Below are positions 24,277 through 32,767 of a stretch of DNA of 36,587 nucleotides, one piece after another; positions within the stretch are counted from its first letter, which is position 1, and every line of letters begins with the position of its first letter. This DNA is from Syntrophomonas sp. UBA1368 (GTDB lineage Bacteria > Bacillota > Syntrophomonadia > Syntrophomonadales > Syntrophomonadaceae): contig DBRM01000068.1 in the NCBI GenBank assembly GCA_002305965.1, positions 1-36,587 of the forward strand, written 5' to 3'. The position numbers and the translations under genes are program-made. The notes below the pieces were generated by a model, which ran no database searches, was not told the origin of the DNA, and saw only the letters and a list, made by a program, of their open reading frames with translations.

Positions 24277-25650
24277 TTGAGTACTTATATGGAAGAGTAT
24301 AAACGAAAACTGATCACCGCTGATCAAGCGGCACAGTTGTGCAAATCCAATGTAATTGTTGATTATGGTATGTTTGCTACCAAACCCGTTGATTTCGACG
24401 TGGCCTTAGCCAAGCGCGCAGGGGATGGTCTGGAAAATGTAGCTGTGAGGGGTACAGGCTCTGTCCTGCCTGTTCCTGATGTAATTTTCAAGGATAGGGA
24501 GCAGAAAACCTTCCAGTACTTTTCCTGGTATTTCACAGCCCTTGACCGTAAAGCTGGAGACTTTGGACTGGTTGCCCATAATCCTTTCAATTATCATGAA
24601 GCAACCTTGCTGGCTTATGATAACAGCCATCAATTCGATCATCTGATTCCGCAGATCTGGTGTGCACAAGTGCACCCCATGGATAAACAAGGGTGCTTCA
24701 ATTTTGGGTTGGGTAATTCCCACAACCGAGGTTTAGCGCTGAAAGCTGACATTGCTATTGTGGAAGTAAATGAGAACATCCCCCGCTGTTTAGGCGGAAA
24801 TGACGAGTATGTGCATATCAGCGAGATTGATTATATTATTGAGGGTTCCAATTCACCTGTTATGGCTCTGCCGCCAAATCCAGACCCTACTCCGGAAGAA
24901 AGAAAAATAGCTGAGTATATCGTCGAAGAAATCGTAGATGGCGCCTGTATTCAATTGGGAATCGGCGCAATGCCAAACTGTATCGGTAATATGATCGCCG
25001 AATCAGATTTAAAGGATCTGGGTATCCAAAGTGAAATGTTCTGTGATGCCTTTGTTAGAATGTATGAAACCGGCAAAATTACCAATGCTAAAAAAGCTTA
25101 TGACATTAATAAAAGCACGTATTCCTTCTGCCTGGGAACGCAGGAAACCTATGATTTTCTCCATGATAATCCCCGCTGTGCCTCTACCAATGTCCTACAT
25201 ACCAATGACCCGGCACGAGTAGCACTGCATGATAATGTAATCGCTATAAACAATATCCTGGAAGTTGATCTCTTAAGCCAGGTATGTTCGGAAACATTCG
25301 GGCTCCGCCAGATTTCAGGCACAGGCGGTCAACTTGATTTTGTCATCGGCGCTTTCCATTCCAAAGGCGGGAAGGGATTCTTAGCCTTTTCATCCACCTT
25401 TAAGGATAAAGAAGGCAAACTTCATTCCCGGGTAAAACCTTTGCTTACCCCGGGAGCTGTTGTAACCGTTCCCCGTACCCAAGTACAATATCTGGTTACT
25501 GAGTATGGCAAAGTTAATCTTAAGGCGATGTCAACCTGGGGCAGAGCCGAGGCTTTAATCAATATTGCCCACCCTGACTTCCGTGATGATCTGATCAAAT
25601 CTGCCAAGGATATGAAACTATGGTCCAGGACCAATAGAATTCCTTTCTAA
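24277..25650 (+). CDS. Acetyl-CoA hydrolase/transferase family CoA-transferase 2 (paralog)
   Basis: 457 residues from TTG at 24277-24279, chosen because a G-rich site ends six bases upstream and because it then aligns with the start of the first paralog; the open frame runs nine codons further. Same motifs as its neighbour: GIQSEMF with the probable catalytic Glu, SGTGGQLDFVIGA, VPRTQVQYLVTEYG. Most differences cluster at residues 115-135, where it has two extra residues (NSHQFDHLIPQIW), near a region likely to shape the acyl pocket. Different specificity or different regulation of the two copies is plausible. Confidence 0.88.
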   Translation: MSTYMEEYKRKLITADQAAQLCKSNVIVDYGMFATKPVDFDVALAKRAGDGLENVAVRGTGSVLPVPDVIFKDREQKTFQYFSWYFTALDRKAGDFGLVAHNPFNYHEATLLAYDNSHQFDHLIPQIWCAQVHPMDKQGCFNFGLGNSHNRGLALKADIAIVEVNENIPRCLGGNDEYVHISEIDYIIEGSNSPVMALPPNPDPTPEERKIAEYIVEEIVDGACIQLGIGAMPNCIGNMIAESDLKDLGIQSEMFCDAFVRMYETGKITNAKKAYDINKSTYSFCLGTQETYDFLHDNPRCASTNVLHTNDPARVALHDNVIAINNILEVDLLSQVCSETFGLRQISGTGGQLDFVIGAFHSKGGKGFLAFSSTFKDKEGKLHSRVKPLLTPGAVVTVPRTQVQYLVTEYGKVNLKAMSTWGRAEALINIAHPDFRDDLIKSAKDMKLWSRTNRIPF

Positions 25651-25656
25651 ATGGAG

Positions 25657-25686
25657 AAAAAAAGACTGCCATAGGCAGTCTTTTTT
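25657..25686. terminator. Bidirectional terminator between CoA-transferase 2 and pyrG
   Basis: GACTGCC/GGCAGTC stem with a three-base ATA loop, flanked by A7 on the left and T6 on the right, so it gives a U-run in both directions. It serves the two convergent genes. Confidence 0.9.
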
Positions 25687-25701
25687 GTTTGAAGATTATT
25701 A

Positions 25702-27306
25702 TTATGCTTGCTTATACTGCAACGCACTGCGGATAAAGCCTGAAAATAATGGATGCGGCCGATTAGGACGCGATTTAAACTCGGGATGAAATTGGCAGCC
25801 AACAAACCAGGGGTGCTCAGGAATCTCAATTATTTCGACCAATTTCCCGTCCGGGGAGAGTCCGCTGATCGTTATTCCGTTTGCTTCCAACGTTTCTCTA
25901 TAATCATTATTTACTTCATAACGATGGCGGTGCCGCTCAATCACTTCATCAGTTCCATAAGCTTGTTGTACCTTACATCCAGCAGTTAAACGGCAGGGAT
26001 ATACTCCCAGACGCATCGTTCCTCCTTTATCATTGATTCCTTCCTGATCAGGCATCAAATGAATAACGGGATGAGGTGATGAAATGTTAAATTCGGAACT
26101 GTTAGCACCTTCTAAATTACATACATGCCGTGCGAATTCAATAACTGCACATTGCATGCCCAGACAGATCCCTAAAAAAGGTATTTTATTTTCACGGGCA
26201 TAGCGAGCTGTAGCAATTTTTCCTTCAATACCTCTTTCTCCAAAACCGCCCGGTACCAATATTGCGTCAATATCTTGCAGGAGTTTTTCCGGTCCTTCTT
26301 TCTCCATTTTTTCAGCGCAGACCCATCTGATTTTAACTTCCGTGTTAAATTGAAATCCGGCATGCTTTAAGGCTTCAGCTATGCTCAGGTAGGCATCCGG
26401 AAGTTGAACATACTTTCCTACCAGCGCTACATTAACGGTATTGTTCAGGTTTTCTACCTTGGTGACCATGGCCCGCCATTCAATCAGATCAGCTTCCCGG
26501 CAATGCAAATCAAGTACTTTTATTACTTGATAATCCAATCCTTCCTGAGCTAACATCAGTGGTACCTGATAAATAGAATCAGCGTCTTTTAACTGTATGA
26601 CTGCTTCTTTAGGCACATCACAAAACAGCGCTAATTTTGCTTTGGTATCTTCTGACAGGTCTTGTTCCGTACGACATACCAAAACGTCGGGCTGGATACC
26701 AATACTTCTAAGTTCTTTTACGCTATGCTGCGTCGGTTTGGTTTTCAGTTCTCCTGCTACTCTTATATAAGGAATCAAAGTAACATGTATATACATGACT
26801 CTCTCTTTGCCAAGATCAAATTTAAGCTGACGAATCGCTTCCAAAAAAGGAAGTGACTCGATATCTCCAACCGTACCTCCGATTTCACTGATAACAATAT
26901 CCGGCTGAGCCACTTTTTCGATCAATGTTACCCGTTCTTTTATTTCATTGGTTATATGAGGAATGACCTGGACCGTTTGTCCTAAAAAATCCCCGCGCCG
27001 TTCTTTGTCAATGACTGACTGGTAGATCCTCCCTGTTGTAAAGTTGGCATATTTGGTTGAATTCTCATCGACAAACCTCTCATAATGTCCCACATCCAAA
27101 TCCGTCTCGGCTCCGTCTTCCGTGACAAAGACCTCTCCATGTTGATAAGGACTCATCGTACCTGGATCAACATTTATGTAAGGATCAAACTTTTGCATCC
27201 ACACATTCAGTCCTCTGCTTTTAAGCAATCTGCCCAGCGATGCTGCAGTTATGCCTTTACCCAGAGAAGAAACGACCCCACCAGTAATAAAAATGTATTT
27301 TGTCAC
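25702..27306 (-). CDS. pyrG: CTP synthase
   Basis: 534 residues, full length. Converts UTP to CTP with glutamine. N-terminal synthase domain with FITGGVVSSLGKGITAAS (ATP/UTP site) and the C-terminal class I glutamine amidotransferase domain with the nucleophile Cys in PFLGICLGMQ and the HPEF histidine/glutamate. GTG start at 27304-27306 with GGAG six bases before. Neighbour of the delta-like gene, as in B. subtilis rpoE-pyrG. No attenuator-like G-run leader of the Bacillus pyrG type was noticed. Confidence 0.98.
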   Translation of the reverse strand: MTKYIFITGGVVSSLGKGITAASLGRLLKSRGLNVWMQKFDPYINVDPGTMSPYQHGEVFVTEDGAETDLDVGHYERFVDENSTKYANFTTGRIYQSVIDKERRGDFLGQTVQVIPHITNEIKERVTLIEKVAQPDIVISEIGGTVGDIESLPFLEAIRQLKFDLGKERVMYIHVTLIPYIRVAGELKTKPTQHSVKELRSIGIQPDVLVCRTEQDLSEDTKAKLALFCDVPKEAVIQLKDADSIYQVPLMLAQEGLDYQVIKVLDLHCREADLIEWRAMVTKVENLNNTVNVALVGKYVQLPDAYLSIAEALKHAGFQFNTEVKIRWVCAEKMEKEGPEKLLQDIDAILVPGGFGERGIEGKIATARYARENKIPFLGICLGMQCAVIEFARHVCNLEGANSSEFNISSPHPVIHLMPDQEGINDKGGTMRLGVYPCRLTAGCKVQQAYGTDEVIERHRHRYEVNNDYRETLEANGITISGLSPDGKLVEIIEIPEHPWFVGCQFHPEFKSRPNRPHPLFSGFIRSALQYKQA

Positions 27307-27355
27307 AATCTGCTCCTTTCTTTCAACTGCTCAATAATAACGCACTATATACTGG

Positions 27356-27991
27356 TTAGTTTACCGGATAATCAAGAACTATGACCTGTGTCGGGTAAGC
27401 TAGTTCTGTTCGATCAATCTTCAGAAAAGGTTTCTTTACAATCCGTTCAAATTTAATGGTATAAGCTTCTGCCGGATCAATATCGAAAGAATTTACCGGC
27501 GTTTTAAAATGCATCGGAATCACGATTTTAGGTTTTAGCTGTACAGTAATTTCATAAGCTTCTTCTGCATTGACCGTGAAAGTACCGCCGACCGGTAAAA
27601 ATAATATATCGTGCTCGCCTATCTCTTTAACTTGTTCTCTGGTTAACACATGGCCAAGATCGCCAAGATGGACCAGATTTATACCATCAACTGATATTTT
27701 GTAGATGATATTACTGCCCCTTTTCTTGCCATGGGCTTTGTCATGAAAGGATGGGATCCCTTTGATTTGAATATCTTCAAAGGAAAAACTGCCTGGGTCA
27801 CGAACCACCAACGGGTTTCCTCCCACCAGGTGGAACGCATTATGATCCCAGTGATCATGACTGATAGTTACCAGATCCGCGTTGCCTTTAAACAGAGGAT
27901 ATCCTGTTCCATCGCTAAAAGGATCGCATAAAATTTTTTTCTTTTCCGTCTCAATAAAAAAGCAGGCATGACCCATCCAATTAATTTTCAT
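27356..27991 (-). CDS. UPF0173 family metallo-beta-lactamase fold hydrolase
   Basis: 211 residues with MGHACFFIE at the start, HDHWDH (H45, H47, D49, H50), HLGDLG and a late PMHF histidine, forming the binuclear metal site of the L-ascorbate-6-P lactonase-like UPF0173 group. The family is widespread but its physiological substrate is unclear. ATG start; the GGAGGG site is about 12-14 bases away. It sits between the delta-like gene and pyrG. Confidence 0.85.
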   Translation of the reverse strand: MKINWMGHACFFIETEKKKILCDPFSDGTGYPLFKGNADLVTISHDHWDHNAFHLVGGNPLVVRDPGSFSFEDIQIKGIPSFHDKAHGKKRGSNIIYKISVDGINLVHLGDLGHVLTREQVKEIGEHDILFLPVGGTFTVNAEEAYEITVQLKPKIVIPMHFKTPVNSFDIDPAEAYTIKFERIVKKPFLKIDRTELAYPTQVIVLDYPVN

Positions 27992-27998
27992 TGAAATG

Positions 27999-28232
27999 TC
28001 AACTGCCCTCCTTTATCCGGTTATTATCATAGAACCAATATCCCTCACCCTGGTAAACTAAACGATTATCCATATTCAAACGGGTATTGATAGAAGCCAG
28101 CACCTGACTAGTCTTTTTTTTCCCCATTTTCTCTGCGATCTCGTTAATCAGATCCAAATAGAAAACTGCTTCCTTTTTCTTCAGTAAGATTTCTATCGCC
28201 CAATCTGCTTCACTTTTTTTTCTGGGTATCAT
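27999..28232 (-). CDS. rpoE: HARE-HTH domain protein, RNA polymerase delta-like without acidic tail
   Basis: 77 residues from ATG at 28230-28232 (GAGGAGGG five bases upstream; the frame extends five codons back to a GTG overlapping argS). It matches the N-terminal winged-helix HARE domain of the delta subunit: WAIEILLKKKEAVFYLDLINEIAEKMG and the later LVYQGEGYWFY strand. The long Asp/Glu-rich C-terminal region that lets B. subtilis delta compete with nucleic acid is missing. Position between argS and pyrG equals rpoE. It may be a minimal delta or a separate DNA-binding factor. Confidence 0.7.
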   Translation of the reverse strand: MIPRKKSEADWAIEILLKKKEAVFYLDLINEIAEKMGKKKTSQVLASINTRLNMDNRLVYQGEGYWFYDNNRIKEGS

Positions 28233-28243
28233 AAAATCCCTCC

Positions 28244-29926
28244 TCACATTTGTTGTGGTGCAGTCACACCCAGTACATCCAGGGCATTCCTTATCGTAAT
28301 CCGTGTTACTGCCATCAATAGCAGTCTGGCATTTTGCAGAGGTAAATCACTATTCAAAACACGATGGTGGTTATAGAAACTATGGAATAAACCAGCCAAA
28401 TCAAGAACATACCGAGCAATCCTGTGGGGTGCCAAAGTTCGTGCAGCAATCATTATTTCTTCAGGAAAATCAGCAATTTTACGCAAAAGACTTATCTCTT
28501 CCTCATTGTTTAGCAGGCTGCAATCAATTTCCTTTAAAGGAGCCATGTTAACTCCAGCTGCCTCAGCCTGGCGAAAAATGCTGCAAATTCTGGCATGGGC
28601 ATATTGCGCATAATAAACCGGATTCTCCTGACTTTGTTGTTTCGCCAACTGCAGATCAAAATCCAGATGACTGTCAGGACTGCGCATTACAAAAAAGAAA
28701 CGGGCAGCATCTTTGCCGACTTCTTCAATGAGTTCATCCAGAGATACTGTTGTTCCTGTTCTCTTGGACATACGTACTATGTTTCCACCTCGATATAACC
28801 TGACCAGTTGCATCAATAATATATCAAGTCGATCAGGGTCATATCCTAAAGCTTGCATGGCCCCCTTCATTCGTGCTACATGGCCATGATGATCCGCGCC
28901 CCAAACATTAATGACCCAATCGAATCCTCTTTCAAATTTATCCTTATGATAAGCAATATCAGCAGCAAAGTAAGTAGTAAACCCATTTGCTCTTTTTATT
29001 ACCTCGTCTTTTTCATCACCGTAAATCGTTGATTTGAACCATAAAGCTCCGTCCTGCTCATAAATAAAGTCCTTTTCCGTCAGCCATTGAATGACTTCTT
29101 CAATCTTGCCCGAATCATGCAAAGATTGCTCACTAAACCAAACGTCATATTTAATGCCAAAATCCAGCAGGGTCTTCTCGATATAAGCAAGCTTTTCCTT
29201 CAGGGCATAATCTATCATCAGTTTCCGCCTGGCCGAGCTATCCAACTCCAGCAGACTTTTTCCTTTATCCCTTATAATGTTTTTAACGGTCTGGATCACA
29301 TCAGGTCCGGCATAACCGTTATCCGGAAAAATAACATCATGCCCTGTCAACTGCAGATATCTTGCTTCCAGAGATTGGGCAAATATTTCGATCTGATTGC
29401 CTGCATCGTTGACATAAAATTCACGCTCCACTTCATAACCAGCTCTCGCCAGAATATTGGCCAGCGTATCCCCTATGGCGCCTCCCCGGGCATTGCCCAT
29501 ATGCAAATTCCCGGTAGGATTGGCACTGACAAACTCAACCTGTACTTTCAGGTTTAAGGAATCATTATATCCGTATTTCTCGCCCATTTGAATCACTTGG
29601 GCAGGAATATCATATAACCAATTATTGGTGAAGAAAAAATTAATAAAGCCGGCACCAGCCACTTCAATCTTTTCGAATCGACTGATTTTATCACCGGCCA
29701 TTTCTGCAACAATTATTCCTGCAATAGTTTTGGGTGCCAATCTCGCTTGACGTGCCATTAACATCGCCACATTGGCAGCAAAATCTCCATGCCCTTTTTC
29801 CCGCGGAACTTCTATTACGTAATCTGGAATATCTTGAAAGGATAATAATCCTTTTTGCCTTGCACAATAAAGTGCTTCATCAATCACCTCTTTAATAAAA
29901 CTTTTATTGGCTTCAATGGCATTCAC
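28244..29926 (-). CDS. argS: Arginyl-tRNA synthetase
   Basis: 560 residues, class Ia. N-terminal additional domain, HIGH-type motif H142-M-G-N in NPTGNLHMGNARGG, KMSK-type VRMSKRTG, and the helical anticodon-binding domain ending in VTRITIRNALDVLGV. GTG start at 29924-29926. Its stop overlaps the leader of the delta-like gene. No T-box was seen in the 98-nt gap upstream. Confidence 0.98.
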   Translation of the reverse strand: MNAIEANKSFIKEVIDEALYCARQKGLLSFQDIPDYVIEVPREKGHGDFAANVAMLMARQARLAPKTIAGIIVAEMAGDKISRFEKIEVAGAGFINFFFTNNWLYDIPAQVIQMGEKYGYNDSLNLKVQVEFVSANPTGNLHMGNARGGAIGDTLANILARAGYEVEREFYVNDAGNQIEIFAQSLEARYLQLTGHDVIFPDNGYAGPDVIQTVKNIIRDKGKSLLELDSSARRKLMIDYALKEKLAYIEKTLLDFGIKYDVWFSEQSLHDSGKIEEVIQWLTEKDFIYEQDGALWFKSTIYGDEKDEVIKRANGFTTYFAADIAYHKDKFERGFDWVINVWGADHHGHVARMKGAMQALGYDPDRLDILLMQLVRLYRGGNIVRMSKRTGTTVSLDELIEEVGKDAARFFFVMRSPDSHLDFDLQLAKQQSQENPVYYAQYAHARICSIFRQAEAAGVNMAPLKEIDCSLLNNEEEISLLRKIADFPEEIMIAARTLAPHRIARYVLDLAGLFHSFYNHHRVLNSDLPLQNARLLLMAVTRITIRNALDVLGVTAPQQM

Positions 29927-30024
29927 ACTACTCCACTCCTAAACAACCGATTTGCTTTGCACATATTTAACAGCAATGTTGGTAAAACTGTTAGCGAAAT
30001 TTATAAAAAAGGAGGCGGTTCATT

Positions 30025-30384
30025 TTGCAGCTTAATTCCGGTGAAAGCTCTTTCATGACATATTTCGCTTCAGAAGAAGAAGCGCTATCCATCGTTGCTT
30101 CTTTAAAAGCTGAGGGATTCAGCGAAGTCCAGTTAAGCTACGTCTCAGAATTCCCGCAGCAGAACTCATATACCGGAAATTACAACCTATCCTCCAAAAT
30201 CCTGGGCAGAGGACATTATGACCATAACTTTGGACCTTTACTTGCCGCTGACCCATCAGTAAGCGGGATGTCAGATCAAACTGAAACGAATTTAATGGCT
30301 TCTTATCTGATAACGGTTGTGACGAAAAATGTTGATTCAGATAAAGTCCAGCAAATTTTAAATAGTAATGATTCCAGACATTAA
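30025..30384 (+). CDS. Small protein of unknown function, possibly general-stress-protein-like
   Basis: 119 residues, no membrane segment or signal. It opens with YFASEEEALSIVASLKAEGFSEVQLSYV and ends with YLITVVTKNVDSDKVQQILN, a beta-alpha-beta pattern in which a strand leads into a helix that handles paired residues, as in YflT/GSP17M-like ferredoxin folds. The middle 50 residues are Ser/Asn/Gly-rich and look unstructured. TTG start after GGAGG. Single gene divergent from argS. The family assignment is tentative. Confidence 0.6.
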   Translation: MQLNSGESSFMTYFASEEEALSIVASLKAEGFSEVQLSYVSEFPQQNSYTGNYNLSSKILGRGHYDHNFGPLLAADPSVSGMSDQTETNLMASYLITVVTKNVDSDKVQQILNSNDSRH

Positions 30385-30680
30385 TATCCCCGATTAATGC
30401 CATATTAAGCTAATCCATTCAGCTGTAATAATACAACACGATATTGTAAAAGTCATCTACATTATCTGCCTGATGAAAGAAATAAATACTCGTTTAACAA
30501 AAAATTACTCATTTGAAGTGAAAGTTCGAAATAAATAAACCTTTCCCTTTGCAGTTTCGAAAACAGAATTTTAATTTCTCCTGCTCTATATTGTAGCAGA
30601 ATTTTCTTTTTAAGATATCTAAATAATCAAAATCAATTTGACGGTTATGCACTATGCAACAAGATTGGGAGGTAGGATGA
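30385..30680. other. AT-rich intergenic region
   Basis: Nearly 300 bp with no gene visible on either strand. It has a possible weak five-pair hairpin with U-rich tail at about 30571-30601, two TTCGAA palindromes, and a TTGACG near 30640 that is too close to the next start to be a convincing -35. Confidence 0.4.
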
Positions 30681-31160
30681 TTGGATCACAAATCTCTGAA
30701 TATGGTGATTTTCAGCGGCGATTACGATAAAGCTCTGGCAGCTTTGATTATGGCCAACGGCGCTAGAGAAATGGATGTTCAAGTAACTATGTTTTTTGCC
30801 TTCTGGGGATTGTTATTGATCAGGAACCCAAAAAATTTATCTGATGCGGACAAGACTATGTATGAAAAAATGCTCGCGGCTTTGACCCCCCGGCACGCAG
30901 AAGAATTACCACTGTCCAGAATGAATATGGCCGGAATAGGTAAATCAATGCTGCTGAATATGATGGATCAAAATGATACCCCGCATTTAATTGATTTTTT
31001 GAATGGAGCGCAGCATAAGGGAGTAAAGTTCTATGCCTGTAAGTTATCTTTGGAGATCATGGGTTTTAAGCCAGAAGAGTTGATCGAAGGGGTTACTGTC
31101 GTTGAAGTTAAAGATTATCTGCAGGATGCATTGGCAGCCAATATGCAGCTATTTATTTAA
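30681..31160 (+). CDS. DsrE/DsrF-like sulfur-carrier family protein
   Basis: 159 residues, cytoplasmic. The N-terminus NMVIFSGDYDKALAALIMANGAREMDVQVTMFFAFWG and the conserved cysteine C120 in KFYACKLSLEIMG followed by a GVTVVEV strand fit the DsrE-like/peroxiredoxin-like group (YrkE-type), whose members carry persulfide on that Cys. TTG start after GGGAGG. It lies 80 nt upstream of a SufS-like gene on the same strand, which could supply persulfide. No other Cys is present, so it is a single-cysteine carrier. Confidence 0.82.
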   Translation: MDHKSLNMVIFSGDYDKALAALIMANGAREMDVQVTMFFAFWGLLLIRNPKNLSDADKTMYEKMLAALTPRHAEELPLSRMNMAGIGKSMLLNMMDQNDTPHLIDFLNGAQHKGVKFYACKLSLEIMGFKPEELIEGVTVVEVKDYLQDALAANMQLFI

Positions 31161-31240
31161 TCTTACATGAAAGTGGGCAAAATCAAAGAGTATTCATAGT
31201 ATATATAAACAATTTATATCAGGAGTGTTTATATTATTAT

Positions 31241-32638
31241 ATGGTATTCGATCCCCACAGCTTCAGAAAAAATATTGCGGGAATCAAAACTCAGGTTCCA
31301 ACGATTTCTGGCAAGAAAATGGCGTACATTAATTTCGATAATGCTGCCAGTACACCCCCTCTCATTTCGACAATCAAAGAAACGCAAGCTTTTATGCAAT
31401 GGTACTCAGGTGTCCACCGTGGTACTGGATATAAATCCATCATTGCTTCTAAAGCATACGATTTCTGCCATCAAATCGTCGGTAAATTTGTCAAAGCAAA
31501 TCTGGAAAATAATACTGTGATAATGGTTAAAAATACCACTGAAGCAATTAATAAATTATCTTATCGCTTGCCTTTAAATAAAAATGATATTGTTATCAGC
31601 TCAGTCATGGAACATCATTCCAATGATTTACCATGGCGTCAAAAAGCCCATGTCGAATACATTGGCCTGGATGAAGCCGGTAACTTGTGTATGGAGGATC
31701 TGGAAAAAAAATTACGGCGTCTGTATCCGCGGGTCAAATTATTGGCTATTTGCGGTGCTTCCAATGTGACCGGTCAATTGAATAAAATTCATGATTTTGC
31801 TTATTTAGCCCATAAGTACGATACTCCCATTTTTGTTGATGCTGCCCAACTCATTCCTCATAACCCAATTGATATGAAAGATGATCATGATCCTTATCAT
31901 ATAGACTATTTAGCCTTTTCCGGCCATAAGATTTATTCTCCTTATGGTTCGGGCTGCCTGATCGGCCCCAAAAAAACTTTTATGGCTAATGAACCGGAGT
32001 ATAAAGGCGGCGGAACTGTAAAAATGGTATTACCGCATAAGATTTGGTGGGCAGATCTGCCTGAAAAAGAAGAAGCAGGGTCTCCAAATGTTATCGGAGC
32101 ATTTGCTCTGGCCAAGTCCCTGCAATTGATGGAAAGTATAGGCATGGAAAAGGTGGCCGCTTATGAAAAATTCTTAACGGATTATGCATTAGCCAAACTG
32201 AAAAATATACCCGGAATCACTATTTTTGGAACTTCGCCCCGGGTTGGGGTGATCAGTTTTAACCTGGCAGGTCTGCATCATGCTTTGGTTGGCGCAGCCC
32301 TTTGCTATGAAGCTGGTATTGGTGTCAGAACTGGCTGCTTTTGCGCCCAGCCTTATGTGCGTAAACTGCTGCTGTTGGATAAAAAACCTGTATTGGCATC
32401 CCCGTCCTTAAATGATAATTGGAGCAAAATGCCAGGAATGGTTCGAATCAGTCTTGGAGCCTATAATACTACAAAAGAGATTGATATATTGGTTAAACAT
32501 TTGCATAGGATTGCCCTTAATCGCAGGCATTATTTAAAAGAATACTATTATTCAACCGCTAAAAATGAATTTCTTCCCCGAAACAACAATGAGCTTAATA
32601 AATGGATAGATAGAACTGTTATGGCCAATTTTGAATGA
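31241..32638 (+). CDS. Class V aminotransferase, SufS-like cysteine desulfurase family
   Basis: 465 residues. PLP lysine K230 (FSGHKIYSPYG), H126 (MEHHSNDLPW), D200 (VDAAQ) and a cysteine in the SufS-like loop C366-F-C368 (VRTGCFCAQP), where the second Cys is at the catalytic position. Compared with SufS (about 410) it is longer, with about 20 residues before the first strand, a short insert near residues 380-400 and a basic 45-residue tail. No SufU or scaffold gene is adjacent. ATG start, but its GGAG is about 15 bases away. The DsrE-like neighbour is a candidate sulfur acceptor. Confidence 0.83.
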   Translation: MVFDPHSFRKNIAGIKTQVPTISGKKMAYINFDNAASTPPLISTIKETQAFMQWYSGVHRGTGYKSIIASKAYDFCHQIVGKFVKANLENNTVIMVKNTTEAINKLSYRLPLNKNDIVISSVMEHHSNDLPWRQKAHVEYIGLDEAGNLCMEDLEKKLRRLYPRVKLLAICGASNVTGQLNKIHDFAYLAHKYDTPIFVDAAQLIPHNPIDMKDDHDPYHIDYLAFSGHKIYSPYGSGCLIGPKKTFMANEPEYKGGGTVKMVLPHKIWWADLPEKEEAGSPNVIGAFALAKSLQLMESIGMEKVAAYEKFLTDYALAKLKNIPGITIFGTSPRVGVISFNLAGLHHALVGAALCYEAGIGVRTGCFCAQPYVRKLLLLDKKPVLASPSLNDNWSKMPGMVRISLGAYNTTKEIDILVKHLHRIALNRRHYLKEYYYSTAKNEFLPRNNNELNKWIDRTVMANFE

Positions 32639-32709
32639 ACACCTTTTAGACTTGAAATGCTAATAGATCAAGGAAATTATAAATCTTTTGCTACCTTCTT
32701 TTTTATATA

Positions 32710-32746
32710 TATGCTATTTTATATCAAAGGCCTTTGATATAGCATA
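32710..32746. promoter_or_regulatory. Large palindrome upstream of the HAAS-like membrane gene
   Basis: A perfect 22-base palindrome, TATATCAAAGG/CCTTTGATATA (32720-32741), is flanked by outer arms TATGC (32710-32714) and GCATA (32742-32746) with five extra bases on the left. CATAAT at 32743-32748 may be a -10, so the palindrome would cover the spacer and -35. It ends about 21 nt before the TTG start. No U-run on either strand, so an operator is more likely than a terminator. Confidence 0.55.
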
Positions 32747-32767
32747 ATTGTCGAAAGGTGGATTGTC

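Noticed and set aside
29087..29557. 156-residue plus-strand open frame
   Set aside because: Antisense to argS, whose motifs are intact; composition is that of a shadow frame.
30571..30601. Possible terminator for the 119-residue gene
   Set aside because: Only a five-pair stem with a nine-base loop, nearly 200 nt after the stop codon; the U-rich tail alone is not convincing.
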